In this document: piece by piece, positions 1 through 11,575 of the stretch
Position numbering within the stretch: the first letter of the stretch is position 1
How the letters are laid out: the number at the start of each line of letters is the position of its first letter
Source: Silurus meridionalis
Taxonomy: Eukaryota; Chordata; Actinopteri; Siluriformes; Siluridae
Assembly (NCBI RefSeq): GCF_014805685.1
Contig: NC_060893.1
Location: 9,162,773-9,226,772 of the forward strand
DNA: 64,000 nucleotides
Direction: 5' to 3'
Program-made: the position numbers and the translations under genes
The notes under the pieces: generated by a model
What the model was told of the DNA's origin: nothing
The model's input: the letters and a program-made list of their open reading frames with translations, nothing else
Database searches by the model: none

Positions 1-889
1 TTCAATCCTGACACAGACAAGGTAAAAATTTTTTTTTTTTAATCTAATAGTTTGTCTACTTTGTGACATTAAACTGTAAATCTATTTGATAATTAAAAGA
101 CCTGTTTGCACAAAGGGAAGAATAGCTCAATGTGTTAAGGCATTGGTTTATCTGTCATCAGGTCCCCACAAGGTTGTAGGTTCAAGCCCTGACACAGACA
201 AGGTAAAAAATGTTTTTTTTTTTTTCTAAATCTAATAGTTTGTCTACTTTGTGACATTAAACTGTAAATCTATTTGATAATTAAAAGACCTGTTTGCACA
301 AAGGGAGAATAGCTCAATCTGTTAAGGCATTGGTTTATCTATCAGGAGGTCCACACAAGGTTGTAGGTTCAAGCCCTGACACAGACAAGGTAAAAATGTT
401 ATTTTTTTTTTTTAAATCTAATAGTTTGTCTACTTTGTGACATTAAACAGTAAATCTATTTGATAATTTAAAAGACCTGTTTAAAAGATTGCTTTTTCCT
501 TTGTTTTTGTGAAAGAATGGTTTTTCCTTCTTTTAATAAGTTACATGGTAGTGAAGTATGGAAAAGAAGCCATGTTGGTTCATTAGGCTTATTGACTGCT
601 TGCACAAATGGGAGAGAATAGCTCAATGTGTTAAGGCATTGGTTTATCTATCAGCAGGTCCCCACAAGGTTGTGGGTTCAAGCCCTGACACAGACAAGGT
701 AAAAATTTTTTTTTTTTTTAAATCTAATAGTTTGTCTACTTTGTGACATTAAACTGTAAATCTATTTGATAATTAAAAAGACCTGATTAAAAGATTGCTT
801 TTTCCTTTGTCTTTTTGACAGAATGGTTTTTCCTTCTTTTAATTTGAGTTACATGGTAGTGAAGTATGGAAAAGAAGCCATGTTGGTTC

Positions 890-3800
890 ATTAGGCTTAT
901 TGACTGTTTGCACAAAGTGGAGAGAATAGCTCAATGTGTTAAGGCATTGGTTTATCTATCAGCAGGTCCCCACAAGGTTGTCGGTTCAATCCCTGACACA
1001 GACAAAGTAAAAAAATATCTTTTTTTGTTGTTTTTTTAAATCTAATAGTTTGTCTACTTTGTGACATTAAACTGTAAATCTATTTGATAATTTAAAAGAC
1101 CTGTTTGCACAAAGGGGAGAGAATAGCTCAATGTGTTAAGGCATTGGTTTATCTATCAGGAGGTCCGCACAAGGTTGTAGGTTCAATCCCTGACACAGAC
1201 AAGGTAAAAAATGTTTTTTTTTTTTTTAAATCTAATAGTTTGTCTACTTTGTGACATTAAACTGTAAATCTATTTGATAATTTAAAAGACCTGTTTAAAA
1301 GATTGCTTTTTTCTTTGTCTTTTTTGACAGAATGGTTTTTCCTTCTTTTAATAAGTTACATGGTAGTGAAGTATGGAAAAGAAGCCATATTGGTTCATTA
1401 GGCTTATTGACTGCTTCCACAAAGGGGAGAGAATAGCTCAATCTGTTAAGGCATTGGTTTATCTGTCATCAGGTCCCCACAAGGTTGTAGGTTCAAGCCC
1501 TGACACAGACAAGGTAAAAAATGTTTTTTTTTGTTTGTTTTTTAAACCTAATTGTTTGTCTGCTTTGTGACATTAAACTGTAAATCTATTTGATAATTAA
1601 AAAGACCTGATTAAAAGATTGCTTTTTTCCTTTGTTTTTTGTGAAAGAATGGTTTTTCCTTCTTTTAATGAGTTACATGGTAGTGAAGTATGGAAAAGAA
1701 GCCATGTTGGTTCATTAGGCTTATTGACTGTTTGCACAAAGGGGAGAGAATAGCTCAATGTGTTAAGGCATTGGTCTTTCTATTAGGAGGTCCACACAAG
1801 GTTGTCGGTTCAATCCCTGACACAGACAAGGTAAAAAATGTTATTTTTTTTTTTTAAATCTAATAGTTTGTCTACTTTGTGACATTAAACTGTAAATCTA
1901 TTTGATAATTTAAAAGACCTGTTTGAAAGATTGCTTTTTTCTTTGTCTTTTTTGACAGAATGTTTTTTCCTTCTTTTAATGTTACATGGTAGTGAAGTAT
2001 GGAAATGAAGCCATGTTGGTTCATTCGGCTTATTGACTCCTTGGGCAAGGGGGAGAGAATAGCTCAATCTGTTAAGGCATTGGTTTATCTATCAGCAGGT
2101 CCCCACAAGGTTGTAGGTTCAATCCCTGACACAGACAAGGTAAAAAATGTTTTTTTTTTTTTTAAATCTAATAGTTTGTCTACTTTGTGACATTAAACTG
2201 TAAATCTATTTGATGCTTTTTTCCTTTGTTTTTTGTGAAAGAATGGTTTTTCCTTCTTTTAATTTGAGTTACATGGTAGTGAAGTATGGAAAAGAAGCCA
2301 TGTTGGTTCATTAGGCTTATTGACTGTTTGCACAAAGTGGAGAGAATAGCTCAATCTGTTAAGGCATTGGTTTATCTATCAGCAGGTCCCCACAAGGTTG
2401 TCGGTTCAATCCCTGACACAGACAAAGTAAAAAAATATCTTTTTTGTTTTTTTTAAATCTAATAGTTTGTCTACTTTGTGACATTAAACTGTAAATCTAT
2501 TTGATAATTTAAAAGACCTGTTTGCACAAAGGGGAGAGAATAGCTCAATGTGTTAAGGCATTGGTCTATCTATCAGGAGGTCCACACAAGGTTGTAGGTT
2601 CAATCCCTGACACAGACAAGGTAAAAAATGTTTTTTTTTTTTTTTTAAATCTAATAGTTTGTCTACTTTGTGACATTAAACAGTAAATCTATTTGATAAT
2701 TTAAAAGACCTGTTTAAAAGATTGCTTTTTTCTTTGTCTTTTTTGACAGAATGGTTTTTCCTTCTTTTAATGAGTTACGTGGTAGTGAAGTATGGAAAAG
2801 AAGCCATGTTGGTTCATTAGGCTTATTGACCTCGTGGACAAAGGAGAGAGAATAGCTCAATGTGTTAAGGCATTGGTTTATCTGTCATCAGGTCCCCACA
2901 AGGTTGTAGGTTCAAGCCCTTTCACAGACAAGGTAAAAAATGTTTTTTTGTTTGTTTTTTAAATCTAATAGTTTGCCTACTTTGAGACATTAAACTGTAA
3001 ATCTATTTGATAATTTAAAAGACCTGTTTAAAAGATTGCTTTTTTTCTTTGTCTTTTTTGACAGAATGTTTTTTCCTTCTTTTAATAAGTTACATGGTAG
3101 TGAAGTATGGAAAAGAAGCCATATTGGTTCATTAGGCTTATTGACTGCTTCCACAAAGGGGAGAGAATAGCTCAATCTGTTAAGGCATTGGTTTATCTGT
3201 CATCAGATCCCCACAAGGTTGTAGGTTCAAGCCCTGACACAGACAAGGTAAAAAATGTTTTTTTTTGTTTGTTTTTTTAAACCTAATTGTTTGTCTGCTT
3301 TGTGACATTAAACTGTAAATCTATTTGATAATTTAAAAGACCTGTTTAAAAGATTGCTTTTTTTCTTTGTCTTTTGTGATAGAATGGTTTTTCCTTCTTT
3401 TAATGAGTTACATCGTAGTGAAGTATGGAAAAGAAGCCATGTTGGTTCATTAGGCTTATTGGCTGTTTGCACAAAGGGGAGAGAATAGCTCAATGTGTTA
3501 AGGCATTGGTCTTTCTATCAGGAGGTCCACACAAGGTTGTCGGTTCAATCCCTGACACAGACAAGGTAAAAAATGTTATTTTTTTTTTTTAATCTAATAG
3601 TTTGTCTACTTTGTTACATTAAACAGTAAATCTATTTGATAATTTAAAAGACCTGTTTAAAAGATTGCTTTTTTTCTTTTGTCTTTTTTGACAGAATGGT
3701 TTTTCCTTCTTTTAATGTTACATGGTAGTGAAGTATGGAAATGAAGCCATGTTGGTTCATTCGGCTTATTGACTCCTTGGGCAAGGGGGAGAGAATAGCT

Positions 3801-4840
3801 CAATCTGTTAAGGCATTGGATTATCTATCAGTAGGTCCCCACAAGGTTGTAGGTTCAATCCCTGACACAGACAAGGTAAAAAAAAATTTTATTTTTTTTT
3901 TCTAAATCTAATAGTTTTTCTACTTTGTGACATTAAACTGTAAATCTATTTGATAATTTAAAAGACTGCTTTTTTCCTTTGTCTTTTTTGACAGAATGGT
4001 TTTTCCTTCTTTTAATGAGTAACATGGTAGTGAAGTATGGAAAAGAAGCCATGTTGGTTCATTAGGCTTATTGACTGTTTGCACAAAGTGGAGAGAATAG
4101 CTCAATCTGTTAAGGCATTGGTTTATCTATCAGCAGGTCCCCACAAGGTTGTCGGTTCAATCCCTGACACAGACAAAGTAAAAAAATATCTTTTTTTGTT
4201 GTTTTTTTAAATCTAATAGTTTGTCTACTTTGTGACATTAAACTGTAAATCTATTTGATAATTTAAAAGACCTGTTTGCACAAAGGGGAGAGAATAGCTC
4301 AATGTGTTAAGGCATTGGTCTATCTATCAGGAGGTCCACACAAGGTTGTAGGTTCAATTTTTTTTTTTTAAATCTAATAGTTTTTCTACTTTGTGACATT
4401 AAACTGTAAATCTATTTGATAATTTAAAAGACTGCTTTTTTCCTTTGTCTTTTTTGACAGAATGGTTTTTCCTTCTTTTAATGAGTAACATGGTAGTGAA
4501 GTATGGAAAAGAAGCCATGTTGGTTCATTAGGCTTATTGACTGTTTGCACAAAGTGGAGAGAATAGCTCAATCTGTTAAGGCATTGGTTTATCTATCAGC
4601 AGGTCCCCACAAGGTTGTCGGTTCAATCCCTGACACAGACAAAGTAAAAAAATATCTTTTTTTGTTGTTTTTTTAAATCTAATAGTTTGTCTACTTTGTG
4701 ACATTAAACTGTAAATCTATTTGATAATTTAAAAGACCTGTTTGCACAAAGGGGAGAGAATAGCTCAATGTGTTAAGGCATTGGTCTATCTATCAGGAGG
4801 TCCACACAAGGTTGTAGGTTCAATTTTTTTTTTTTTAAAT
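890..4840 (+). repeat. Higher-order repeats inside the satellite
   Basis: A long-plus-short doublet of heads recurs at 927/1124, 2347/2541, 4098/4295 and 4564/4761. Its first member always has the B-box variant TCGGTTCAATCCC and then ACAAAGTAAAAAAATATC. The last two doublets belong to a near-identical tandem duplication of 466 bp: 3,920-4,385, then 4,386-4,852, then a broken third copy from 4,853. On a larger scale, heads 1434, 1751, 2060, 2347 and 2541 match 3168, 3486, 3796, 4098 and 4295 with an offset of 1,734-1,754 bp. Shared private variants support this, such as CCATATTGG with GCTTCCAC, and ATTCGGCTTATTGACTCC. This indicates recent unequal exchange of multi-unit blocks. Confidence 0.85.
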
Positions 4841-5116
4841 CTAATAGTTTTTCTACTTTGTGACATTAAACTGTAAATCTATTTGATAATTTAAAAGACT
4901 GCTTTTTTCCTTTGTCTTTTTTGACAGAATGGTTTTTCCTTCTTTTAATGAGTAACATGGTAGTGAAGTATGGAAAAGAAGCCATGTTGGTTCATTAGGC
5001 TTATTGACTGCTTGCACAAAGTTACATAGTTTGTCTACTTTGTGACAATAAACTGTAAATCTATTTGATAATTTAAAAGACCCGTTTAAAAGATTGCTTT
5101 TTTCCTTTTTTTTTTG

Positions 5117-5669
5117 CAGCACTAAGATCTAGTAAAACCAACAGCGAAATGAAGCCTTGGTCTGAAGATAAAAACAGGTCATTAGTTATTTTAACTAGAG
5201 CAGTTTCTGTGCTATGATGGGGCCTAAAACCTGACTGAATTCTTCAAAGATATTGTTCTCTTGCAGGTGGGAACATAACTGTGCAGCGACAATCTTTTCT
5301 AAAATCTTAGACATAAATGGGAGATTTGAAATTGGTCTGTAATTTGATAACGTGTTTGGATCCAGATTAGGTTTTTTAATGAGGGGCTTAATAACTGCTA
5401 ACTTGAGGGATTTAGGGACGTGACCTAAAGATAGTGAGGAGTTAATAATATTTAGAAGAGGTTCACCAGTTGTATATAACACTTCCTTCAGTAATTTAGT
5501 AGGAATGGGATCTAACTGACATGTTGTCGATTTAGCTTTGGTAATAACATTATACAGCTCTTCCTGTCCTATACATGTAAAATAGTGGAGTTGTGGAGGT
5601 GAAGGTAACACTGTCTCAGGAGATGCTGTCAGAGGTTGAACTGCCACAATTGTTTTTCTGATGTTTTCT
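5117..5669 (-). pseudogene. L2-type LINE reverse transcriptase fragment
   Basis: Internal piece of a non-LTR retrotransposon reverse transcriptase, read on the minus strand. The frame from about 5,669 to 5,195 carries the hallmarks TCQLDPIPTKLL, AVIKPLIKKPNLDP, NYRPISNLPFMSKILEKIV and AAQL. One frameshift near 5,220 moves the reading to another frame, which continues with [17 protein letters not shown] and ends in [10 protein letters not shown] just before the catalytic block would be completed. This is typical of the L2/CR1/Rex1 group. The 5' half, the rest of the palm, the C-terminus and the 3' tail are missing. Satellite sequence joins both ends directly and about 130 bp of the unit there is lost, so this is not a simple 3'-end insertion. 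No function is expected. Confidence 0.85.
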
Positions 5670-8600
5670 AATTGACTGCTTGCACAAATAGGAGAGAATA
5701 GCTCAATCTGTTAAGGCATTGGTTTATCTATCAGCAAGTTTGTAGGTTCAAGCCCTGACACAGACAAGGTAAAAAATGTTTTTTTTTTTTGTTTTTTTTT
5801 TAAATCTAATAGTTTGTCTACTTTGTGAGATTAAACTGTAAATCTATTTGATAATTTAAAAGACCTGATTAAAAGATTGCTTTATTACTTTGTCTTTTTT
5901 GACAGAATGGTTTTTCCTTCTTTTAATATGAGTTACATGGTAGTGAAGTATGGAAAAGAAGCCATGTTGGTTCATTCGGCTTATTGACTGCTTGCACACA
6001 GGGGAGAGAATAGCTCAATCTGTTAATGCATTGGTTTATCTGTCATCAGGTCCCCACAAGGTTGTAGGTTCAACCCCTGACACAGACAAGGTAAAACATG
6101 TATTTTTTGTTTGTTTTTTTAAATCTAATAGTTTGTCTACTTTGTGACATTAAACTGTAAATTTATTTGATAATTTAAAAGACCTGTTTAAAAGATTGCT
6201 TTTTTCCATTTTCTTTTTTGACAGAATGGTTTTTCCTTCTTTTAATGAGTTACATGGTAGTGAAGTATGGAAAAGAAGCCATGTTGGTTCATTAGGCTTA
6301 CTGACTGCTTGCAGAAAGTGGGGAGAATAGCTCAATCTGTTAAGGCATTGGTTTATCTATCAGCAGGTCCCCACAAGGTTGTAAGTTCAAGCCCTGACAC
6401 AGACAAGGTAAAAAATGTTTTTTTTTTTTTTTTTTTAAATCTAATAGTTTGTCTACTTTGTGAGATTAAACTGTAAATCTATTTGATAATTTAAAAGACC
6501 TGTTTAAAAGATTGCTTTATTCCTTTGTCATTTTTGACAGAATGGTTTTTCCTTCTTTTAATATGAGTTACATGGTAGTGAAGTATGGAAAAGAAGCCAT
6601 GTTGGCTTATTGACCTCTTGCACAATGGCGAATGAATAGCCCACTGTGTTAAGCCATTGGTTTATCTATCAGCGGGTCCCCACAAGGTTGTAGGTTCAAT
6701 CCCTGACACAGATAATGTAAAGAATGTTTTTTTTTTTTTTTTTTTTTTTAAATCTAATAGTTTGTCTTCTTTGTGACATTAAACTGTAAATCTATTTGAT
6801 AATTTAAAAGACCTGTTTAAAAGATTGCTTTTTTCCTTTGTCTTTTTTGACAGAATGGTTTTTCCTTCTTTTAATGAGTTACATGGTAGTGAAGTATGGA
6901 AAAGAAGCCATGTTGGTTCATTAGGCTTATTGACCTCTTGCACAATCGGGAGAAAATAGCTCAATCTGTTAAGGCATTGGTTTATCTGTCATCAGGTCCC
7001 CACAAGGTTGTAGGTTCAAGCCCTGACACAGACAAGGTAAAAAATGTTTTTTTGTTTGTTTTTTAAAATCTAATAGTTTGTCTACTTTGTGACATTAAAC
7101 TGTAAATCTATTTGATAATTTAAAAGACCTGTTTAAAAGATTGCTTTTTCCCTTTGTCTTTTTTGACAGAATGGTTTTTCCTTCTTTTAATGAGTTACAT
7201 GGTAGTGAAGTATGGAAAAGAAGCCATGTTGGTTCATTAGGCTTATTGATTGCTTGCAGAAAGTGGGGAGAATAGCTCAATATGTTAAGGCATTGGTTTA
7301 TCTATCAGCAGGTACCCACAACGTTGTAGTTTCAAGCCCTGACACAGACAAGGTAAAAAATGTTTTTTTTTTTTTCCAAATCTAATAGTTTGTCTACTTT
7401 GTGAGATTAAACAGTAAATCTATTTGATAATTTAAAAGACCTGATTAAAAGAGTGCTTTATTCCTTTGTCTTTTTTGACAGAATGGTTTTTCCTTCTTTT
7501 AATATGAGTTACATGGTATTGAAGTATGGAAAAGAAGCCATGTTGGTTCATTAGGCTTATTGACCTCTTGCACGAAGGAGAGAGAATAGCTCAATGTGTT
7601 AAGGCATTGGTTTATCTGTCATCAGGTCCCCACAAGTTTGTAGGTTCAACCCCTGATAATATGAGTTAAATGGTAGTGAAGTATGGAATAGAAGCCATGT
7701 TGGTTCATTAGGCTTGTTGACTGCTTGCGCAAAGTGGGGAGAATAGCTCAATCTGTTAAGGCATTGGTTTATCTATCAGCAGGTCCCCACAAGGTTGTAG
7801 GTTCAATCCCTGACACAGACAAGGTAAAAAATGTTTTTTCTTTTTTTTTTTTTTTTTAAATCTAATAGTTTGTCTACTTTGTGACAATAAACTGTAAATC
7901 TATTTGATAATTTAAAAGACCTGTTTAAAAGATTGCTTTTTTCCTTTGTCTTTTTTGACAGAATGTTTTTTCCTTCTTTTAATGAGTTACATGGTAGTAA
8001 AGTATGGAAAAGAAGCCATGTTAGTTCATTAGGCTTATTGACTTCTTGCCCAAACGGGAGAAAGTAGCTCAATGTGTTAAGGCATTGGTTTATCTGTCAG
8101 CAGGTTCCCCCAAGGTTGTAGGTTCAAACCCTTACACAGACAAGGTAAAAATGTTTTTTTTTTTTTTTTTTTTTTAAATCTAATAGTTTGTCTACTTTGT
8201 GACATTAAACAGTAAATGTATTTGATAATTTAAAAGACCTGTTTAAAAGATTGCTTTTTTCCTGTCCTTTTTGACAGAATGGTTTTTCCTTCTTTTAATA
8301 TGAGTTACATGGTAGTGAAGTATGGAAAAGAAGCCATGTTGGTTCATTAGGCTTATTGACTGCTTGCAAAAAGGGGAGAGAATTGCTCAATGTGTTAAGG
8401 CATCGGTCTAGCCATCAGCAGGTCCCTACAAGGTTGTAGGTTCAAGCCCCAACACAGACAAGGTAAAAAATAGTTTTTTGTTTTTTTTAAAAAATCTAAT
8501 AGTTTGTCTACTTTGTGACATTAAACTGTAATCTATTTGATAATTAAAAAGAACGGTTTAAAATATTGCTTTTTTCCTTTGTCTTTTTTGACAGAATGGT

Positions 8601-9502
8601 TTTTCCTACTTTTAATGAGTTACATGGTAGTGAAGTATGGAAAAGAAGCCATGTTGGTTCATTAGGCTTATTGACCTCTTGCACAATGCCGAATGAATAG
8701 CCCACTGTGTTAAGGCTTTGGTTTATCTATCAGCAGGTCCCCACAAGGTTGTAGGTTCAAGCCCTTACACAGACAAGGTAAAAAATGTTTTTTTGTTTTT
8801 TAAATCTAATAGTTTGTCTACTTTGTGACATTAAACAGTAAATCTATTTGATAATTTAAAAGACCTGTTTAAAAGATTGCTTTTTTCCTTTGTTCTTATT
8901 TGACAGAATGGTTTTTCCTACTTTTAATGAGTTACATGGTACTGAAGTATGGAAAAGAAGCCATGTTGGTTCATTAGGCTTATTGACCTCTTGCACATGG
9001 CGAGAGAATAGCTCAATGTGTTAACGCGTTTGTTTATCTATCAGTAGGTCCCCACAAGGTTGTAGGTTCAAGCCCTAACACAGACAAGATAAAAAATGTT
9101 TTTTTTTTGTTTTTGAAATCTAATAGTTTGTCTACTTTGTGACATTAAACTGTAAATCTATTTTATAATTAAAAAGACCTGTTTAAAAGATTGCTTTTTT
9201 CTTTTGTCTTTTTTGACAGAATGGTTTTTCCTACTTTTAATGAGTTACATGATAGTGAAGTATGGAAAAGAAGCCATGTTGGTTCATTAGGCTTATTGAC
9301 GTCTTGCACAAAGGGGAGAGAATAGCTCAATGTGTTAAGGCATTGGTTTATCTATCAGCAGGTCCCCACAAGGATGTAGATTCAAGCCCTGACACAGACA
9401 AGGTATAAAATGGTTTTTTTTTGTTTTTTTTAAATCTAATAGTTTGTCTACTTTGTGACATTAAACAGTAAATCTATTTGATAATTTAAAAGACCTGTTT
9501 CA

Positions 9503-10350
9503 CATTTCACATTTAGCTCCTAAACTCTGGAATAGTCTTCCTGACGGTGTTCGGGGCTCAGACACACTCACCCAATTTAAGTGTAGATTAAAAACGTATC
9601 TTTTTAGCAAAGCCTACACATAACACACATCACATCATAACCTTGTGCTCCAGAACATCTGATCACATGCACATTATCAACTTGTGCTGTTAATATCATG
9701 AACAGCAGCTACGCTAATTCCTCTCCACTGCTTCTCTTTCTCTCCCCATCCCGAGGCATCCTGAGGTTGCTCCAGCTCCAGTCACCTCCCACCTCGTGAT
9801 GATTACGGACCTTTAAAGAAGTAGATGCCGAACTCACAAACATCCTGAACCATCTAGAGACGTACCAGTGCCATTTGGATCCCGCTACATGTGTGGAGTT
9901 TTGACATTGGACCTCCTGGAGTGTTTAAAGGCTCTGGCATGGAGAAGCTGATGCTGGATCTGTGGTGATTACAAATGCTGAGCTTATAAAACTCGGAGCT
10001 ACTAACCATATAGACTGTTTAAGACTGCAGAAAGAACATTACTTATAATCTTATACTCCAGTAATCATGTTAGTTCTCACTCTCCAGTGTTCTGTATTGT
10101 TGAAAGATTTATGATCAAACTCTTGATGTCACCCAGATGAGGATGGGTTCCCCTTTTGAGTCTGGTTCCTCTCAAGGTTTCTTCCTCATAACATCTAAGG
10201 GAGTTTTTCCTTGCCACAGTCGCCACGGCTTGCTCATCAGGGACAAATGCACACCATTCACCATCACTGTTGATTTGTGTAAAGCTGCTTTGAGACAATG
10301 TCTGTTGTGAAAAGCGCTATACAAATAAACTTGACTTGACTTGACTTGAC
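9503..10350 (+). mobile_element. 3' end of an L2-type LINE
   Basis: A 5'-truncated LINE on the plus strand inserted in the satellite. It starts with the last codons of the LINE protein (LAPKLWNSLPDGVRGSDT, then LKTYLFSKAYT and a stop near 9,622). About 700 bp of 3' untranslated region follows, including the fish-LINE blocks GGGAGTTTTTCCTTGCCAC and AAGCTGCTTTGAGACAATG. It ends after CAAATAAA in short TTGAC tandem repeats at about 10,330-10,350. The satellite resumes at TGTTTAAAAGATTGC. The bases TGTTT occur on both sides and may be a short target duplication. It could be the same family as the reverse transcriptase piece at 5.1-5.7 kb, but the two do not overlap, so this cannot be settled here. 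Confidence 0.85.
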
Positions 10351-11575
10351 TGTTTAAAAGATTGCTTTTTTCCTTTATCTTTTTTGACAGAATGGTTTTC
10401 CTTCTTTTAATATGAGTTACATGGTAGTGAAGTATGGAAAAGAAGCCATGTTGGTTCATTAGGCTTATTGACCTCTTTTTTTTTTTTTTTTATCTAATAG
10501 TTTGTCTACTTTGTGACATTAAACTGTAAATCTATTTGATAATTTAAAAGACCTGTTTAAAAGATTGCTTTTTTCCTTTGTCTTTTTTGACAGAATGGTT
10601 TTTCCTTCTTTTAATATGAGTTACATGGTAGTGAAGTATGGAAAAGAAGCCATTTTATCTATCTAAATGTTTTTTTTTTGTTTTTTTTTTAAATCTAATA
10701 GTTTGTTTACTTTGTGACATTAAACAGTAAATCTATTTGATAATTTAAAAGACCTGTTTAAAAGATTGCTTCTTTCCTTTGTCTTTTTTGACAGAATGGT
10801 TTTTCCTTCTTTTAATGAGTTACATGGTAGTGAAATATGGAAAAGAAGCCATGTTGGTTCATTAGGCTTATTGACTGCTTGCACAAAGTGGAGAGAATAG
10901 CTCAATCTGTTAAGGCATTGGTTTATTTATCAGCAGGTCCCCACAAGGTTGTAGGTTCCAGCCCTGATACAGACAAGGTAAAAATGTTTTTTTTTTTTTT
11001 TTTTTTAAATCTAATAGTTTGTCTACTTTGTGACATTAAACTGTAAATCTATTTGATAACTAAAAAGACCTGTTTAAAAAATTGCTTTTTTCCTTTGTCT
11101 TTTTTGAAAGAATGGTTTGGCCTCCTTTTAATATGAGTTACATGGTAGTGAAGTATGGAAAAGAAGCTATGTTGGTTTATTAGGCTTATTGACTGCTTGA
11201 GCAACGGAGAGAGAATAGCTCAATGTGTTAAGGCATTTGTCTATCTATCAGCAGGTCCCTACAAGGTTGTAGGTTGCAGCCTCAACACAGACAAGGTAAA
11301 AAATGTTTTTTTTTTTTTTTTTTTTTTTAATCTAATAGTTTGCCTACTTTGTGACACAGACAAGGTAAAAAATGTTTTTTTTTTTTTTTATCTAATAGTT
11401 TGTCTACTTTGTGACATTAAACTGTAAATCTATTTGATAATTAAAAAGACCTGTTTTAAAGATTGCTTTTTTCCTTTGTCTTTTTTGACAGAATGGTTTT
11501 TCCTTCTTTTAATGAGTTACATAGTTTTGAAGTATGGAAAAGAAGCCATGCTGGTTCATTAGGCTTATTGACTGC

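Noticed and set aside
1..9500. CRISPR-like regular repeat
   Set aside because: The units are about 195-310 bp of tRNA-like and AT-rich sequence with no unique spacers, in a vertebrate context.
558..11427. Many 60-90-residue frames on both strands in the first 12 kb, with repeated peptides such as MEKKPCWFIRLIDC and NKPNEPTWLLFHTS
   Set aside because: They recur only because the satellite unit recurs; frames break at T-run length changes, there is no start context or splice logic, and the same DNA is read on both strands.
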